This document shows, in pieces, positions 36,773-46,200 of a DNA stretch of 64,000 nucleotides. Both the position numbers and the translations under genes were made by a program. Position 1 is the stretch's first letter; each line of letters begins with the position of its first letter. Under the pieces are notes generated by a model, which worked only from the letters and a program-made list of their open reading frames with translations, had not been told where the DNA came from and did not search any database. Source of the stretch: Sandaracinaceae bacterium (lineage in GTDB: Bacteria; Myxococcota_A; Polyangia; Polyangiales; Sandaracinaceae); assembly GCA_040218145.1 (NCBI GenBank), contig JAVJQK010000033.1, positions 248,001 to 312,000 on the forward strand, written 5' to 3'.

Positions 36773-37762
36773 ATGCGTCCCTTAGCTTCCGTCCCCGTGC
36801 GCAGGTCCCTTCACGGCCACTTCTGGACCCTGACGCCGCACGTGCTCCACGTGCTGCGCCCCGAGCCCGTCCCTCGCGACGAGCCGTGGCACACGAGCGT
36901 CGATGACCCGGCGCACGGGCCCGTCCGCCTGACGGGCTGGCTGCGCGACACCCCGCACAGCGACACCTGCGTCGTGCTCGTGCACGGCCTCGGCGGCAGC
37001 GCCGACAGCCGCTACGTGCTGCGCGCCGCGCGCGAGGCGCGCGACGTCGGCATGAGCTACCTGCGCCTCCACTGCCGGGGCGCCGACCGCAGCGGCGAGG
37101 ACATCTACCACGCCGCGCTCAGCGACGACCTCCGCGCCGCGCTCGCGAGCCCCGGCCTCGCGAAGTTCCGCCGGATCTACGTCATCGGCTTCTCGATGGG
37201 CGGCCACATGGCGCTGCGCTGGGCCCACGAGCCGGATCGCGATCCCCGCGTCGCCGCCCTGATCGCGGTCTGCGCGCCCCTCGACCTCGCCTACGGCGCG
37301 AACGCCATCCAGCGGCCCGGCGGCCTCCCGTACCAGTGGCACGTGCTGCGGGGGCTGAAGGAGATCTACCGCGCCGCCGCCGCGCGCCGAGCCATGCCCG
37401 TGCCGGTGGAGCACGCGATGACCCTCCGCACCATCCTCGAGTGGGACGACGAGGTCGTGGTCCCTCGCTTCGGCTGGCGCGACCGCGCGCACTACTACGA
37501 GGCCGCCAGCGCGGGCCCGATGCTCGAGGGCTGCGACCTCCCCACCCTCTTCGTCGCCGCGCATCAGGATCCGGTCGTCACCGCGGGCGGCCTGCGGCCG
37601 TGGCTCGAGCGCGCGTCGGACGCGGTCGAGGTCGCCTGGACGGAGGGCGGTCACATCGGCTTCCCGGACGACCTCCGCCTCGTCGGCGACGACCGCCCCG
37701 GGCCCCTCGAGCCGCAGCTCTTCCGCTGGCTCGCGCGCGCGTCCGACCCCGCCCCGCGCTGA
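36773..37762 (+). CDS. Alpha/beta hydrolase (YheT-like)
   Basis: 329-aa esterase-like protein. Oxyanion strand LVHGLGGSADSRY, nucleophile elbow GFSMGGH near 140, later Asp in VAAHQDPVV and His in GGHIGF complete a triad. The pattern LRLHCRGADRSGEDIYHA and WDDEVVVPRFGW matches the YheT/EMB8 group. I start at the ATG 36773 (MRPLASVPVRR); a TTG at 36725 would add 16 residues. No signal peptide. Substrate unknown. Confidence 0.85.
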   Translation: MRPLASVPVRRSLHGHFWTLTPHVLHVLRPEPVPRDEPWHTSVDDPAHGPVRLTGWLRDTPHSDTCVVLVHGLGGSADSRYVLRAAREARDVGMSYLRLHCRGADRSGEDIYHAALSDDLRAALASPGLAKFRRIYVIGFSMGGHMALRWAHEPDRDPRVAALIAVCAPLDLAYGANAIQRPGGLPYQWHVLRGLKEIYRAAAARRAMPVPVEHAMTLRTILEWDDEVVVPRFGWRDRAHYYEAASAGPMLEGCDLPTLFVAAHQDPVVTAGGLRPWLERASDAVEVAWTEGGHIGFPDDLRLVGDDRPGPLEPQLFRWLARASDPAPR

Positions 37763-38070
37763 CGTCTCTTCGCCGACCGACGCCGACCGACACCTTTCAT
37801 TTCCATCGCTCACGCTCTCGCGAACGCTCCGCGTGAGGAGGGCTGGACAGGTTTACGCACGCCGCGCGCGCTCGCCAGACGCGACTCACGGGGTCCTCGA
37901 CGCGGCGTCCCGCGCGTCGCGCCGCAGAAATCGCGCGGCTGCGCAAGCGACGCGAAGCCCAGCTGGGCGCGCCCGGCGACCTGCGCGTGCGCGCCGCGAG
38001 GTCACTGCGGAATTCGGATCTCCGAGCACCTGGCACCTCGCGTGCTGGGTGAGCCGCCCGGGAGGTTTCG
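37763..38070. other. 308-bp intergenic region, mostly without recognisable content
   Basis: No frame here has convincing coding character; short open frames on both strands are GC-driven. The left end has a CCGACCGACGCCGACCGAC direct repeat (37776-37794). The right end holds the sigma-54-like element (38031-38046) and the ribosome site of the lipoprotein gene. The middle could contain activator sites for that promoter, but I see no clear repeat. Confidence 0.5.
38031..38046 (+). promoter_or_regulatory. Sigma-54 -24/-12 promoter for lipoprotein gene 38071
   Basis: TGGCACCTCGCGTGCT against the consensus TGGCACG-N4-TTGC(A/T). The invariant GG (38032-38033) and GC (38044-38045) are exactly 12 bp apart. 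The predicted start near 38057 is followed by GGGAGG (38060-38065) and the ATG at 38071, so promoter, ribosome site and start codon are all in register. Confidence 0.6.
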
Positions 38071-38655
38071 ATGAGACAATCGTTGGGAATGGGATTGGGT
38101 CTGATGATGCTGTTCGGGCTGTCAGGATGTGCTGACGTAGTCGACACGTCCGAGCCGCTGATCGTCGACAGCGACGCAGGGACGAGGCCGCCGCCGACGC
38201 GGTGCGAGGCCTCGTGGGAGCGGCCGCTGCGGATCGCCACGGGCGAACGACCCACGGTGGGGCGCGTGTACTTCGAGATGCAAAGCGGCTATCTGTATGC
38301 CTTCATCCGCATGCACCGCGAATGGAAGCTCGGGGACGTCTATCTCGGCGTCGGAGAGCATGGTCACGCGCCGACCTGGAGCGTGGCCAATCCGGAGCCG
38401 TGGATCACGGGCTGGCGGTACATGATGCGGATCCGCCACCCGATCGGGCCGAGGACGACCTGCGGAGACGTGATCAAGATCCAGCTGCAGGTCAACGTGC
38501 GGCGTCGAGACGGCAGAGGCGGTCACTGGCTCGCCTCCGCCTACGGCCCGTACGATCGCGGCCGCTGGGGATGGGCCGACTACCGTCCCTGGTGCTGTGA
38601 CTACGAGCCGGATCCGTGCACGAACGGCTTCGCCGAGTTCTGCGCGCCGGAGTGA
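38071..38655 (+). CDS. Small lipoprotein of unknown function, probably sigma-54 controlled
   Basis: 194 aa. Lipobox FGLSGC (Cys20) after MRQSLGMGLGLMMLFGLSGC; strong ribosome site GGGAGG. The mature part is rich in Trp, Tyr and Arg (YLYAFIRMHREWKLGDVYLG, WGWADYRPWCCDYEP), with six cysteines, four of them in the last 25 residues. I recognise no family. Codon use is slightly less GC-biased than neighbours. It stands alone on the plus strand, convergent with the lipoprotein at 38765. Confidence 0.65.
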   Translation: MRQSLGMGLGLMMLFGLSGCADVVDTSEPLIVDSDAGTRPPPTRCEASWERPLRIATGERPTVGRVYFEMQSGYLYAFIRMHREWKLGDVYLGVGEHGHAPTWSVANPEPWITGWRYMMRIRHPIGPRTTCGDVIKIQLQVNVRRRDGRGGHWLASAYGPYDRGRWGWADYRPWCCDYEPDPCTNGFAEFCAPE

Positions 38656-38676
38656 TCGCGACGGTCGTCGTTGCTC

Positions 38677-38721
38677 GGGGCCGGCCACCGATCCGCCACA
38701 CGCGGACCGGGGGCTGGCCCC
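38677..38721. repeat. Long inverted repeat between convergent genes (terminator-like)
   Basis: GGGGCCGGCC and GGCTGGCCCC pair with one mismatch, and the loop contains a further TCCGC/GCGGA stem. It lies between the stops of two convergent lipoprotein genes. No T-run on either strand, so factor-independent termination is uncertain. Confidence 0.4.
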
Positions 38722-38764
38722 GCGCCCTCATGACAGGCCCCGTTGCGATCAGAGACCGCTGCGG

Positions 38765-40678
38765 TCAGAGCCCCCCGCCCTCTACCTCCCAGACGACCAC
38801 GGCCAGAGGGTCCGGCGTCACGCTGACACCGGCGATCGTGATCGGCGCGGAGGCCACGCCGGCCGCGTACAGCTGGCCCCGGCTCTCGTCCCACGCCAGG
38901 CCGCGGACGGCGAAGCCATCCTCCGAGGGGTACGTCCACGTGGCGTGCGCATCTCCGGTCTCCAGATCGAGCTCCGCGATCCAACCGCCGGCGGGCGTGG
39001 GGTGACCGAAGACGGTCCCCGGCGCGCGGGCGACCCCGCCCACGACGACCGTCCCGCGCCCGGTGAGCGCGAGGTCGGATGGATGCACGAGCTCCGGGCC
39101 CGTCGCCGTCGACACCCAGGCGATCTCGCCGTCGGGGAGGAAGCGAGCCACCCACGTGTCCTGCTCCCCGTCGCCTGTCGCGAGGGTCACGTCGCCCGAG
39201 AGGAGGCTGCGCTGGAAGTAGCCGGCCGCGATGAGGCCGCCGTCCGGGAGCGCGTGGAGATCGCCCACCGTGGCGTTGGACGTCTCGGCCGCGAGCCGGG
39301 CGTGCCACCGGTGCGCGCCCGCGCCATCGAAGCACACCACGAATCCCTGGGTGCTGCCCGAGAGCGAGGCCTCCCCTCCCGGGAATCGAAGCTCGCCGTT
39401 GACGCGCCCGGCGAAGCAAGCGCCGTCTCCGCTCACCGCGGCCGAGTTCATGGCCGTGTTCGGGCCGCCGGCGATGGGGTGGGCGAAGACCGCGCGGTCG
39501 GGGCCGTCGAGCAGCGCGACCCAGCCGTCGTCGTCGGGCGCGGTGGGCAAGGTCACGTCGCCCACCGCGAGCTCTCGACCATAGAGCCCCGCGACCGCGA
39601 CCCGCCCCCCCGTCGCGCCCAGCCCACGCCCCTGCGCGTTGGCGCCCGAGGCCGGGTAGAAGGCGCTCTCGGCGACCGCGCCGTCCGGTCCGACCCGGAG
39701 CAAAAGCGGCTCCTGCCGCGACCCCGCGTCGTGCGGCGCGCCCGCGACGTCCGTGACGCCGTTCAGCATCCCGAAGACCCACGCGCCGCCGCCGTCGAGC
39801 GCCTCGGCGCCCCAGAGCTGCGAGAACGGCGGGCCCGTGATCGTCGTCGACCAGGCGAGCTCCCCGTCCGGGGTGAGCTGCACCGCGGCGCCCCGCTCGT
39901 CCGCGTCGTGCTCTCCGAGGAGCACACCCTCGTGGCGCCACTGGCCACGGAAGCTCCCGACCAGCACCGGGCCGGCGTCGCGGGCGGAGAGGTCGAGCAG
40001 CATGAAGGTGCGCGCCGAGAAGACGCTGACCCAGCCCTCGTCGGCGCAGCCTCCGTCGTCGCAGGGCGTCGGCGTGGGCTGACACCCGCGGTCCGGGCTG
40101 CAGTAGTGGTCCGCCGCGCACGACGTGCCGAGCTGGTAGCAGATCCCCGTCTCGCACCGCGCGCTCGCGCAGCTCGCCGTGGGCACCTCGCAGTCGGCGT
40201 CTCCGTCGCATCTCACCCCCCCGCACTCGGGCTCGGTGCCGGTCAGGCAGCGCGGGTCGCGGCACGCGCCGTCGACGCAGGTCCCCTCGTCGCAGACGAC
40301 CCCGCGACAGCCCCGCGTGATGACCACCGTGATGACGCTGTCGGAGCGGTGACGCACGAGCACGTCGCGCTCGGCCACCAGCTCGCCCCCGGCGCCGAGG
40401 AGTCGCAGCGTCACCCGCCGCGCGTCGTGCGGCGCCAGCCCCTCGAGCGTGGCCAGGCGAACTCCGTCCAGGAGATCGACCGAGCCCGGAGGGACGTCGC
40501 GCGTCACCGTGGGCGCGCCTTCGGTGATCGCCTCGGCCCGCACGAACTCCGCGCCCGGGACGAGGTCGGTGCGGAGGTCGACAGTGAGCGAGATCCCCGC
40601 GTCGCAGCCGGTGACCATCGAGAGCAACGCCGCCCAGATGGCGAGGCATGCAGCCCGGGATCGCGCCGAGTCCCTCAC
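38765..40678 (-). CDS. Surface lipoprotein with Cys-rich module and propeller-like repeats
   Basis: 637 aa, GTG start. Lipobox MVTGC (Cys25). Residues 26-120 repeat the beta module seen in the lipoprotein at 30077-31858. Residues 125-205 form a Cys-rich region (CRGVVCDEGTCVDGAC, CGGVRCDGDADC). The rest has about six repeats with a G-x-F/Y-x(n)-L..G..T..A...D..WVA/F pattern (LVGSFRGQWR, AVAGLYGRELAVGDVTL, AAGYFQRSLLSGDVTL), indicating a beta-propeller of the SBBP type. The start overlaps the stop of the small ORF at 40675-40818 as GTGA. Confidence 0.65.
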   Translation of the reverse strand: MRDSARSRAACLAIWAALLSMVTGCDAGISLTVDLRTDLVPGAEFVRAEAITEGAPTVTRDVPPGSVDLLDGVRLATLEGLAPHDARRVTLRLLGAGGELVAERDVLVRHRSDSVITVVITRGCRGVVCDEGTCVDGACRDPRCLTGTEPECGGVRCDGDADCEVPTASCASARCETGICYQLGTSCAADHYCSPDRGCQPTPTPCDDGGCADEGWVSVFSARTFMLLDLSARDAGPVLVGSFRGQWRHEGVLLGEHDADERGAAVQLTPDGELAWSTTITGPPFSQLWGAEALDGGGAWVFGMLNGVTDVAGAPHDAGSRQEPLLLRVGPDGAVAESAFYPASGANAQGRGLGATGGRVAVAGLYGRELAVGDVTLPTAPDDDGWVALLDGPDRAVFAHPIAGGPNTAMNSAAVSGDGACFAGRVNGELRFPGGEASLSGSTQGFVVCFDGAGAHRWHARLAAETSNATVGDLHALPDGGLIAAGYFQRSLLSGDVTLATGDGEQDTWVARFLPDGEIAWVSTATGPELVHPSDLALTGRGTVVVGGVARAPGTVFGHPTPAGGWIAELDLETGDAHATWTYPSEDGFAVRGLAWDESRGQLYAAGVASAPITIAGVSVTPDPLAVVVWEVEGGGL

Positions 40679-40818
40679 GTGCGCATCGACTCGATGAAGT
40701 CCCGCAGCGAGCCCCGGCGCGGCGTCGGGCCGACGGCCGTGAGCGCGCCGCGCATCACGGTGACGAGGACGGCGTCGAGGTGGCCGAAGACCAGGGCCTC
40801 GTCGCGGTACAGCTCCAT
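40675..40818 (-). CDS. Small coupled ORF, 47 aa, unknown
   Basis: ATG at 40818 to TGA at 40677-40675. Peptide begins MELYRDEALVFGHLDAVLVT and ends SLRDFIESMRT, well-mixed and soluble in character. GAAGGG just before the ATG could act as ribosome site, and its TGA overlaps the GTG start of the lipoprotein gene, the same coupling seen elsewhere in the window. The frame stays open upstream (possible GTG at 40827), so the protein may be longer. No family recognised. Confidence 0.4.
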   Translation of the reverse strand: MELYRDEALVFGHLDAVLVTVMRGALTAVGPTPRRGSLRDFIESMRT

Positions 40819-40876
40819 GCCCTTCACTGACCGGAAGATATCACCCTCTCCGTCCCCGCTGCGGGACAGAAACGAA

Positions 40877-40907
40877 GAAGGCGGCGCCCAGATCGGACGC
40901 CGCCTTC
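40877..40907 (-). terminator. Intrinsic terminator of the lamin-tail lipoprotein gene
   Basis: Perfect 10-bp stem GAAGGCGGCG/CGCCGCCTTC with an 11-nt loop, 23 bp after the stop of the gene at 40930-43023. Read on the minus strand it is followed by TTCGTTTCTGTCC, a T-rich tract. Confidence 0.7.
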
Positions 40908-40929
40908 GAGTCGGATCGAGGTCCTCAGC

Positions 40930-43023
40930 TCAGAAGGGGCTCTGGCCCGTGTTGAAGGCGCCGAAGCTCTGCGCCCCCTGGATCCAGTCGTCGCGGTCGT
41001 TCATGTCGTCGTCGTCGTTGCGCTGCAGGGACTCGCCGCTCGCGCTGCTGCCGGTGGCGTTGCTGTCCTGCACCGCGTGCGCGTTGAAGTCGTCGTCGAC
41101 GAAGCCGCCCGCGGGCACGCCGCCGCCGACCATCGTCCACTCGCCCGCCATCGCGACGTCCGCCGCGGCCGACTCGGAGCTCCCCGCGGCCGTGCCGGTC
41201 GCGTCGTCCGAGATGAGCACCGCCTCGACCACCACGCCGGCCGGATCCCGCAGCCAGATCACGTTGTCGGTCGAGGTGATGCCGCTGTCGGAGGAGTAGA
41301 AGTCGAACGCGCCGTCGTAGTTGGTCGGGAAGGTGAGCGCGGGCTGGTCGGCCGGGGTCAGGACCTCGTCCGCGGGGGCCGCGCCGCCGCCCGTGCAGGC
41401 GGTGTCGCCGCTGTCGAAGTGCACGACGATGAGGTCGTTCGTCGCGACGTTGAAGCCGAGCGGGAAGGTGAGCACGGTCGAGGTGCGCTCGCGCAGCTCG
41501 AAGCCCGCGAGGCTGCCGCCGCTCACCACGCGGAGCTCCACCAGATCGCAGCCGCCGGTGATGTTGGCGTTGATCTCGTTGACGCGAACCACCGCGGGGG
41601 GGGAGCACGCGGGGTTCGCTGCGCCGGGCGTGCCGCGGCGGCCCATGGCGCCGTAGGTCTCCCCGTCCGGCGTGAGACACCAGAGGCTGAGCAGGTCGTT
41701 CGTGGTCGCCCCGTCGGTGCCCACCGCGGCCGCGTCGAGCTGCACGCTGACGTCGTCCATCTCGGCCGGGAAGCTCATCGTGCTCCAGTCGACGGTGTCC
41801 ACCACCACGGCGCAGTCGGCGCCCGCGGTGCAGGCGCAGCCGATGGAGGCGGCGTCGCTGCCCTCGAACTCGAGCGCGGCCGGGAGCGTCGCGTCGCCCA
41901 TGATCTCGCTCATGGAGCCCGCGATGGTCGCGTACTGCCCGGGCCCGAGGATGAGCGAGCTGGCGATGTCGAGCGCGTCCATGCCGGTGAAGCCCGCGCT
42001 GTCGGCGAGGCGGCATCCGTTCAGATCGAACGAGGCGCTCGAGCTCGGGTTGTAGATCTCGATGAACTCGAGGTCGGCGTCGGAGCCGGCGAAGTTGTAG
42101 CCGATCTCGGTGATGACGAGCTCGCCGGCGGCCGGCTCCTGGCAGTCGGTGATCGCGAAGTCGCCGTCACGCCACGCCGAGGGCTGCGCGTCGGCGGAGA
42201 ACTGCCAGAGCGGCGTCGGTCCGATCTGCACCGTGCAGCCGCTCCCGAGCTGGCTGCCGTCGAGCACGGAGTCCGGCACGCGGAAGCGGAACGACGTGTC
42301 CGCGGTGGCGAAGCCCGCGCTGGTGATCTGCGCGGCGCTGAAGCCCGAGCCGGCGAAGCCGAAGCCGGTCTCGGTCGTCGCGGTGAGCGTGATCAGCTCG
42401 CCGAAGTAGAGAGGGAGGTCGGCCACGAGGTCGACCGCGCTCACGTCCTGCGCGAGGATGGAGACGTCCACGCCCTCGCTGTCCACGTTCCACATGTCGA
42501 TGGCGGAGGCGAAGACGATGCCGCTGTCCGTGTCCGTGGTGCGGGTCGTGACGCGGAGGTCGACGACCTGCCCCGGCGCGACCGCGGGCGAGAGACCGGT
42601 CGGGTCGACGCCGACGAAGAGCGCCGGGCCCATCTGCTCGGCCTGCACGAAGAAACCCGCGCCGTCGAGCTCGGTGCCGATGGCGGGCTTGACGTAGGTG
42701 ACGATCGCGTCGTCGATCATCAGGTCCACCGCGCCGTCGGCGGCGTCGAGCACGGCCTGGATCTGCGCGCTGGTGGCCGCTCCACCGCCGGGCGGTCCGG
42801 CGTCGCCCATCACGCCGCCATCGTCGGGGCCGCCGTCCATGTCGGTTCCCGAGTCCTCGTCGGTGCCGGAGTCCTCGCCCGTGCCCGAGTCCTCCGTACC
42901 GCCGTCAGGATCCGTGACGCCCGTGTCCATGCCCGCGTCCGCGGGATCCACTCCGTCATCACACCCGACCGCGAGCGCGGCCCCGAGCGCGAGGACGATG
43001 CCCAAGCTCAAGCTCTTCCTCAT
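40930..43023 (-). CDS. Lamin-tail-domain lipoprotein
   Basis: 697 aa. Lipobox LAVGC (Cys21), then an acidic linker of DSGT/EDSG/MDGG repeats to about residue 80. A beta-sandwich region (about 85-300) precedes a lamin-tail domain at about 305-425: GELVITEIGYNF, LEFIEIYNPSS, FDLNGCRLADS, LGPGQYATI. A second such strand pattern follows (VVRVNEINANITGGCDLVEL, about 490-640). A strong ribosome site (GGAGGAATC before ATG) and the terminator at 40877-40907 define a single-gene unit. Lamin-tail domains occur in exported bacterial proteins, often with nucleases or phosphoesterases, but no catalytic motif is visible here. Confidence 0.8.
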   Translation of the reverse strand: MRKSLSLGIVLALGAALAVGCDDGVDPADAGMDTGVTDPDGGTEDSGTGEDSGTDEDSGTDMDGGPDDGGVMGDAGPPGGGAATSAQIQAVLDAADGAVDLMIDDAIVTYVKPAIGTELDGAGFFVQAEQMGPALFVGVDPTGLSPAVAPGQVVDLRVTTRTTDTDSGIVFASAIDMWNVDSEGVDVSILAQDVSAVDLVADLPLYFGELITLTATTETGFGFAGSGFSAAQITSAGFATADTSFRFRVPDSVLDGSQLGSGCTVQIGPTPLWQFSADAQPSAWRDGDFAITDCQEPAAGELVITEIGYNFAGSDADLEFIEIYNPSSSASFDLNGCRLADSAGFTGMDALDIASSLILGPGQYATIAGSMSEIMGDATLPAALEFEGSDAASIGCACTAGADCAVVVDTVDWSTMSFPAEMDDVSVQLDAAAVGTDGATTNDLLSLWCLTPDGETYGAMGRRGTPGAANPACSPPAVVRVNEINANITGGCDLVELRVVSGGSLAGFELRERTSTVLTFPLGFNVATNDLIVVHFDSGDTACTGGGAAPADEVLTPADQPALTFPTNYDGAFDFYSSDSGITSTDNVIWLRDPAGVVVEAVLISDDATGTAAGSSESAAADVAMAGEWTMVGGGVPAGGFVDDDFNAHAVQDSNATGSSASGESLQRNDDDDMNDRDDWIQGAQSFGAFNTGQSPF

Positions 43024-43203
43024 GATTCCTCCATCAACCCACCGCAGGCGGGCTCAAAGTGCGGGGTGACCGTAGCAGATCGAAGCGGGGGGACCCGCCG
43101 ATGGAGCCGCCGGCTCGCATCCGACACGCAGGCGTCACCAGCTCGGAGGTCGGTGCGACAGCGACCCTTTCGACGCGCTCCGCTTCGTGCGAGGCTACGT
43201 CAC

Positions 43204-46200
43204 GTGCAACCGGGGGACGTCATCGCGGGGCGCTTCGCGCTCGAAGCCGAGGTCGCGCGCGGCGGCATGGGTCGCTTGCTCCGCGCCTCCGATCGGCACA
43301 CCGGCCGCCCGGTCGCGCTCAAGGTGATCGCCACCGAAGACCCCTCCGCGGGGCAGCGCTTCGCGCGGGAGGCGGCGGCCCTCTCCAAGGTGAGCCACCC
43401 CGCGCTCGTCGAGCACGTCGCGCACGGGATCACCCCCGACGGCGCGGCCTATCTCGCGATGGAGTGGCTCGAGGGGCAGGACCTGCGCGGGTTCCTGGGC
43501 ACCCGCTCGGACGACACCCTCGCGTCGGGCAGACCCACGGCGGGGTTCCTCGCGCCCGGCGACGCGCTCGTGCTCGCGCGCCGCGTCGCGTCGGCGCTGG
43601 CGGCCCTGCACGACCAGGGCATCGTTCATCGCGACATCAAGCCCGCCAACCTGTTCCTCGTGGGCGGCGACGTGGGCCAGGTGAAGCTCCTGGATCTCGG
43701 CGCGGCGGCGGTTCACGACGCGCGGCCCCTGACGATGACCGGCGTGCTCGTGGGGACGCCGGCCTACATGGCGCCGGAGCAGGTGCGGGCGGAGAGCCGC
43801 GTCGGCGCGACGGCGGACGTGTGGGGTCTCGGCTGCGTGCTCTACGAGTGCCTCACGGGCACGCCCGCGTTCCGCGCCCAGCACGTCATGGCGCTGCTCG
43901 CCAAGATCCTCCTCGACGAGCCCCCTTCCATCCACGCGGCGCGGCCCGATCTGCCGGCGCCCCTGCTCGACGTGGTCCAGAAGACGCTCGAGAAGGACGC
44001 GGCCGCGCGCTTTGCGGACGGCGGGGCGCTGGCGCGCGCGCTCGCGGAGCTCGACGTCAGCCAGCCCACGCCCGCGTACGGAGTCAGGCAGAGCACGCCG
44101 TCCCTCGGGGGCAGCGAGCGGCGCGTGCGCTGCGTGGTGGTCGGGGCGCTGCCGGCCGGCGCGGCGGCGGCGCGACCCGAGGTCGAGCACGCGGCCGAGC
44201 GCGCGGGCGCCAGCCTCGTCTGGCTCTCGCCGGGCTCGTTCGTGGTCACCTTCGAGCCGCCCGGCGCGCCGGTCGACCAGGCCATCCGCGCGGGGCGGGT
44301 CGCCCTGGCCCTGCGGCACGCCGTACCAGAGCTCTCGCTCGCGATCGGGCTCGGTCAGGCCGAGAGCGACGGACGGGTCCCGGTCGGGGAGGCGGTCGAT
44401 CGCGCCGCCTCGCTGCTCCACGAGGCGTCGCGCGGCGAGGTGCGTGTGCAGTCGTCCACCGTCCCCTTGCTCGAGGCCCGGTTCGATCTCTCGCAGCACG
44501 GCACGGCCGGGCGGCTGGTCGGCGAGCGCACGAAGGAGGCGACGCGCACCCTGCTCGGCAAGCCCACCGTGTCGGTCGGCCGGCGGCGCGAGCTCGGCAC
44601 GCTCAGCTCGCTGTGGGATCACACGGTCGAGGAGCACATGGCCACCGTGGCGCTCGTCACGGCCGAGGCGGGCATGGGCAAGACGCGGCTGCGCTACGAG
44701 CTCCTGCGCTCGCTCCGCCGCCGGGGAGAGGAGCTGACGGTCGTCGAGGGTCAGGGCGACTCTCTCAGCGCAGGCTCCCCCTTCGGCATCGTCGCGCCCG
44801 CGCTCAGACGCTGGGTGGGCGCCGCGGACGGCGCGAGGCCCGAAGACACACGCGCGCGCCTCGAGGAGCGCCTGGCCCGGAGCCTCTCCGGGGACGAGCT
44901 CGCGCGCGTCTTCGCCTTCCTCGCGGAGCTCGTCGGCGCGCCCCTCGAGGGGGAAGACGTCCCGGACGCGCTCGCGGCCGCGCGTCAGGATCCCATGCTC
45001 CTCGGCGAGGGCATGCGGCGGGCCTTCACGGACTGGCTCGCGGCGGAGTGCGCGCGCCGGCCGGTCCTGCTCATCCTCGAGGACCTGCACTGGGGCGACG
45101 TGCCCTCGGTGCGCTTCGTGGACGCGGCGCTCTCGCGCTGCGAGGAGCTCCCCCTGATGGTGCTCGCCCTGGCGCGGCCGGAGGTGAAGGAGCGCTTCGC
45201 CGACCTCTTCGAGCGACGCGGCATGCAGGAGATCCACCTCGGCAACCTGAGCCAGCGGGCGAGCGTGCAGCTGGTGCGGCAGGTCCTCGGCGACGACGTG
45301 GACGAGGACCTCGCCCGGAAGCTCGCCGCGCGCGCGGGCGGCAACGCGTTCTATCTGGAGGAGCTGATCCGCGCCGCGGCCGAGGACCGGCGCGGCGCGG
45401 TGCCCGAGGCGATGTGGCCGGACACGGTGATCGGCATGGTCCAGACGCGCCTCGACGCGCTCGGACACGAGGCCAAGATGGTGCTCCGCGCGGCCGCGAT
45501 CTTCGGTGAGGTCTTCTGGACCGGCGCGGTGGAGGCGCTGCTCGGCGAGACGCCGGTGTCGGCGAGCGACTGGCTGCGCGAGCTGGCAGAGCGAGAGGTC
45601 GTCAGCCGGCGCATGGAGTCCCGCTTCCCGGGCCAGGACGAGTGGCGCTTCCGACACGCCCTCATGCGAGACGGCGCCTACGCGCTCTCGACGGACGAGG
45701 ATCGCGAGATCGGACACCGCGTCGCGGGGGAGTGGCTGCGCGCGGCGGGCGAGCAGGACGCGCTCGTGCTCGCCGAGCACTTCGACCGCGGCGGGGCGAG
45801 GCGCGAGGCCATCCGCTGGTTCCACCGCGCGGCGGATCAGGCCCTCGAGGGCAACGATCTCGAGGCGGTGGTGGACCGCGTGGCGCGCGCCGTCGAGGCC
45901 GGGGCGGCGGGCGAGGTGCTGGGCTCGCTGCGCGCGCTGGAGTCGCTCGCGCGCTACTGGCAGAGCGACTACGCGGGCGCGAGAGAGCGCGGCGAGCGGG
46001 CGCACGCGCTCCTGACCGAGGGGACCCGGGACTGGTACCGCGCGCTCGGGAGCGCGACGGTCGCGAGCGCGCGCCTCGGGGACTTCGACGGGGTCGACGC
46101 CTTCTTCGACCGCGTGGTGCGCTCCACCCCCGCGACCGACGCGGCGGCCGAGCAGCTGATCGCGCTCTGCCGGGGCACCTTCCAGCTCATCTTCAACGGC

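Noticed and set aside
37797-38255. A 152-codon minus-strand frame across the sigma-54 element and lipoprotein start.
   Set aside because: No domain or ribosome site, and it conflicts with the plus-strand lipobox, ribosome site and promoter set.
41077-43203. An uninterrupted plus-strand frame extends the kinase giant by about 700 residues upstream.
   Set aside because: It is antisense to the lamin-tail lipoprotein, which has a lipobox, ribosome site and terminator; the upstream translation is Arg/Gly/Val/Glu-rich noise typical of GC-rich antisense frames.
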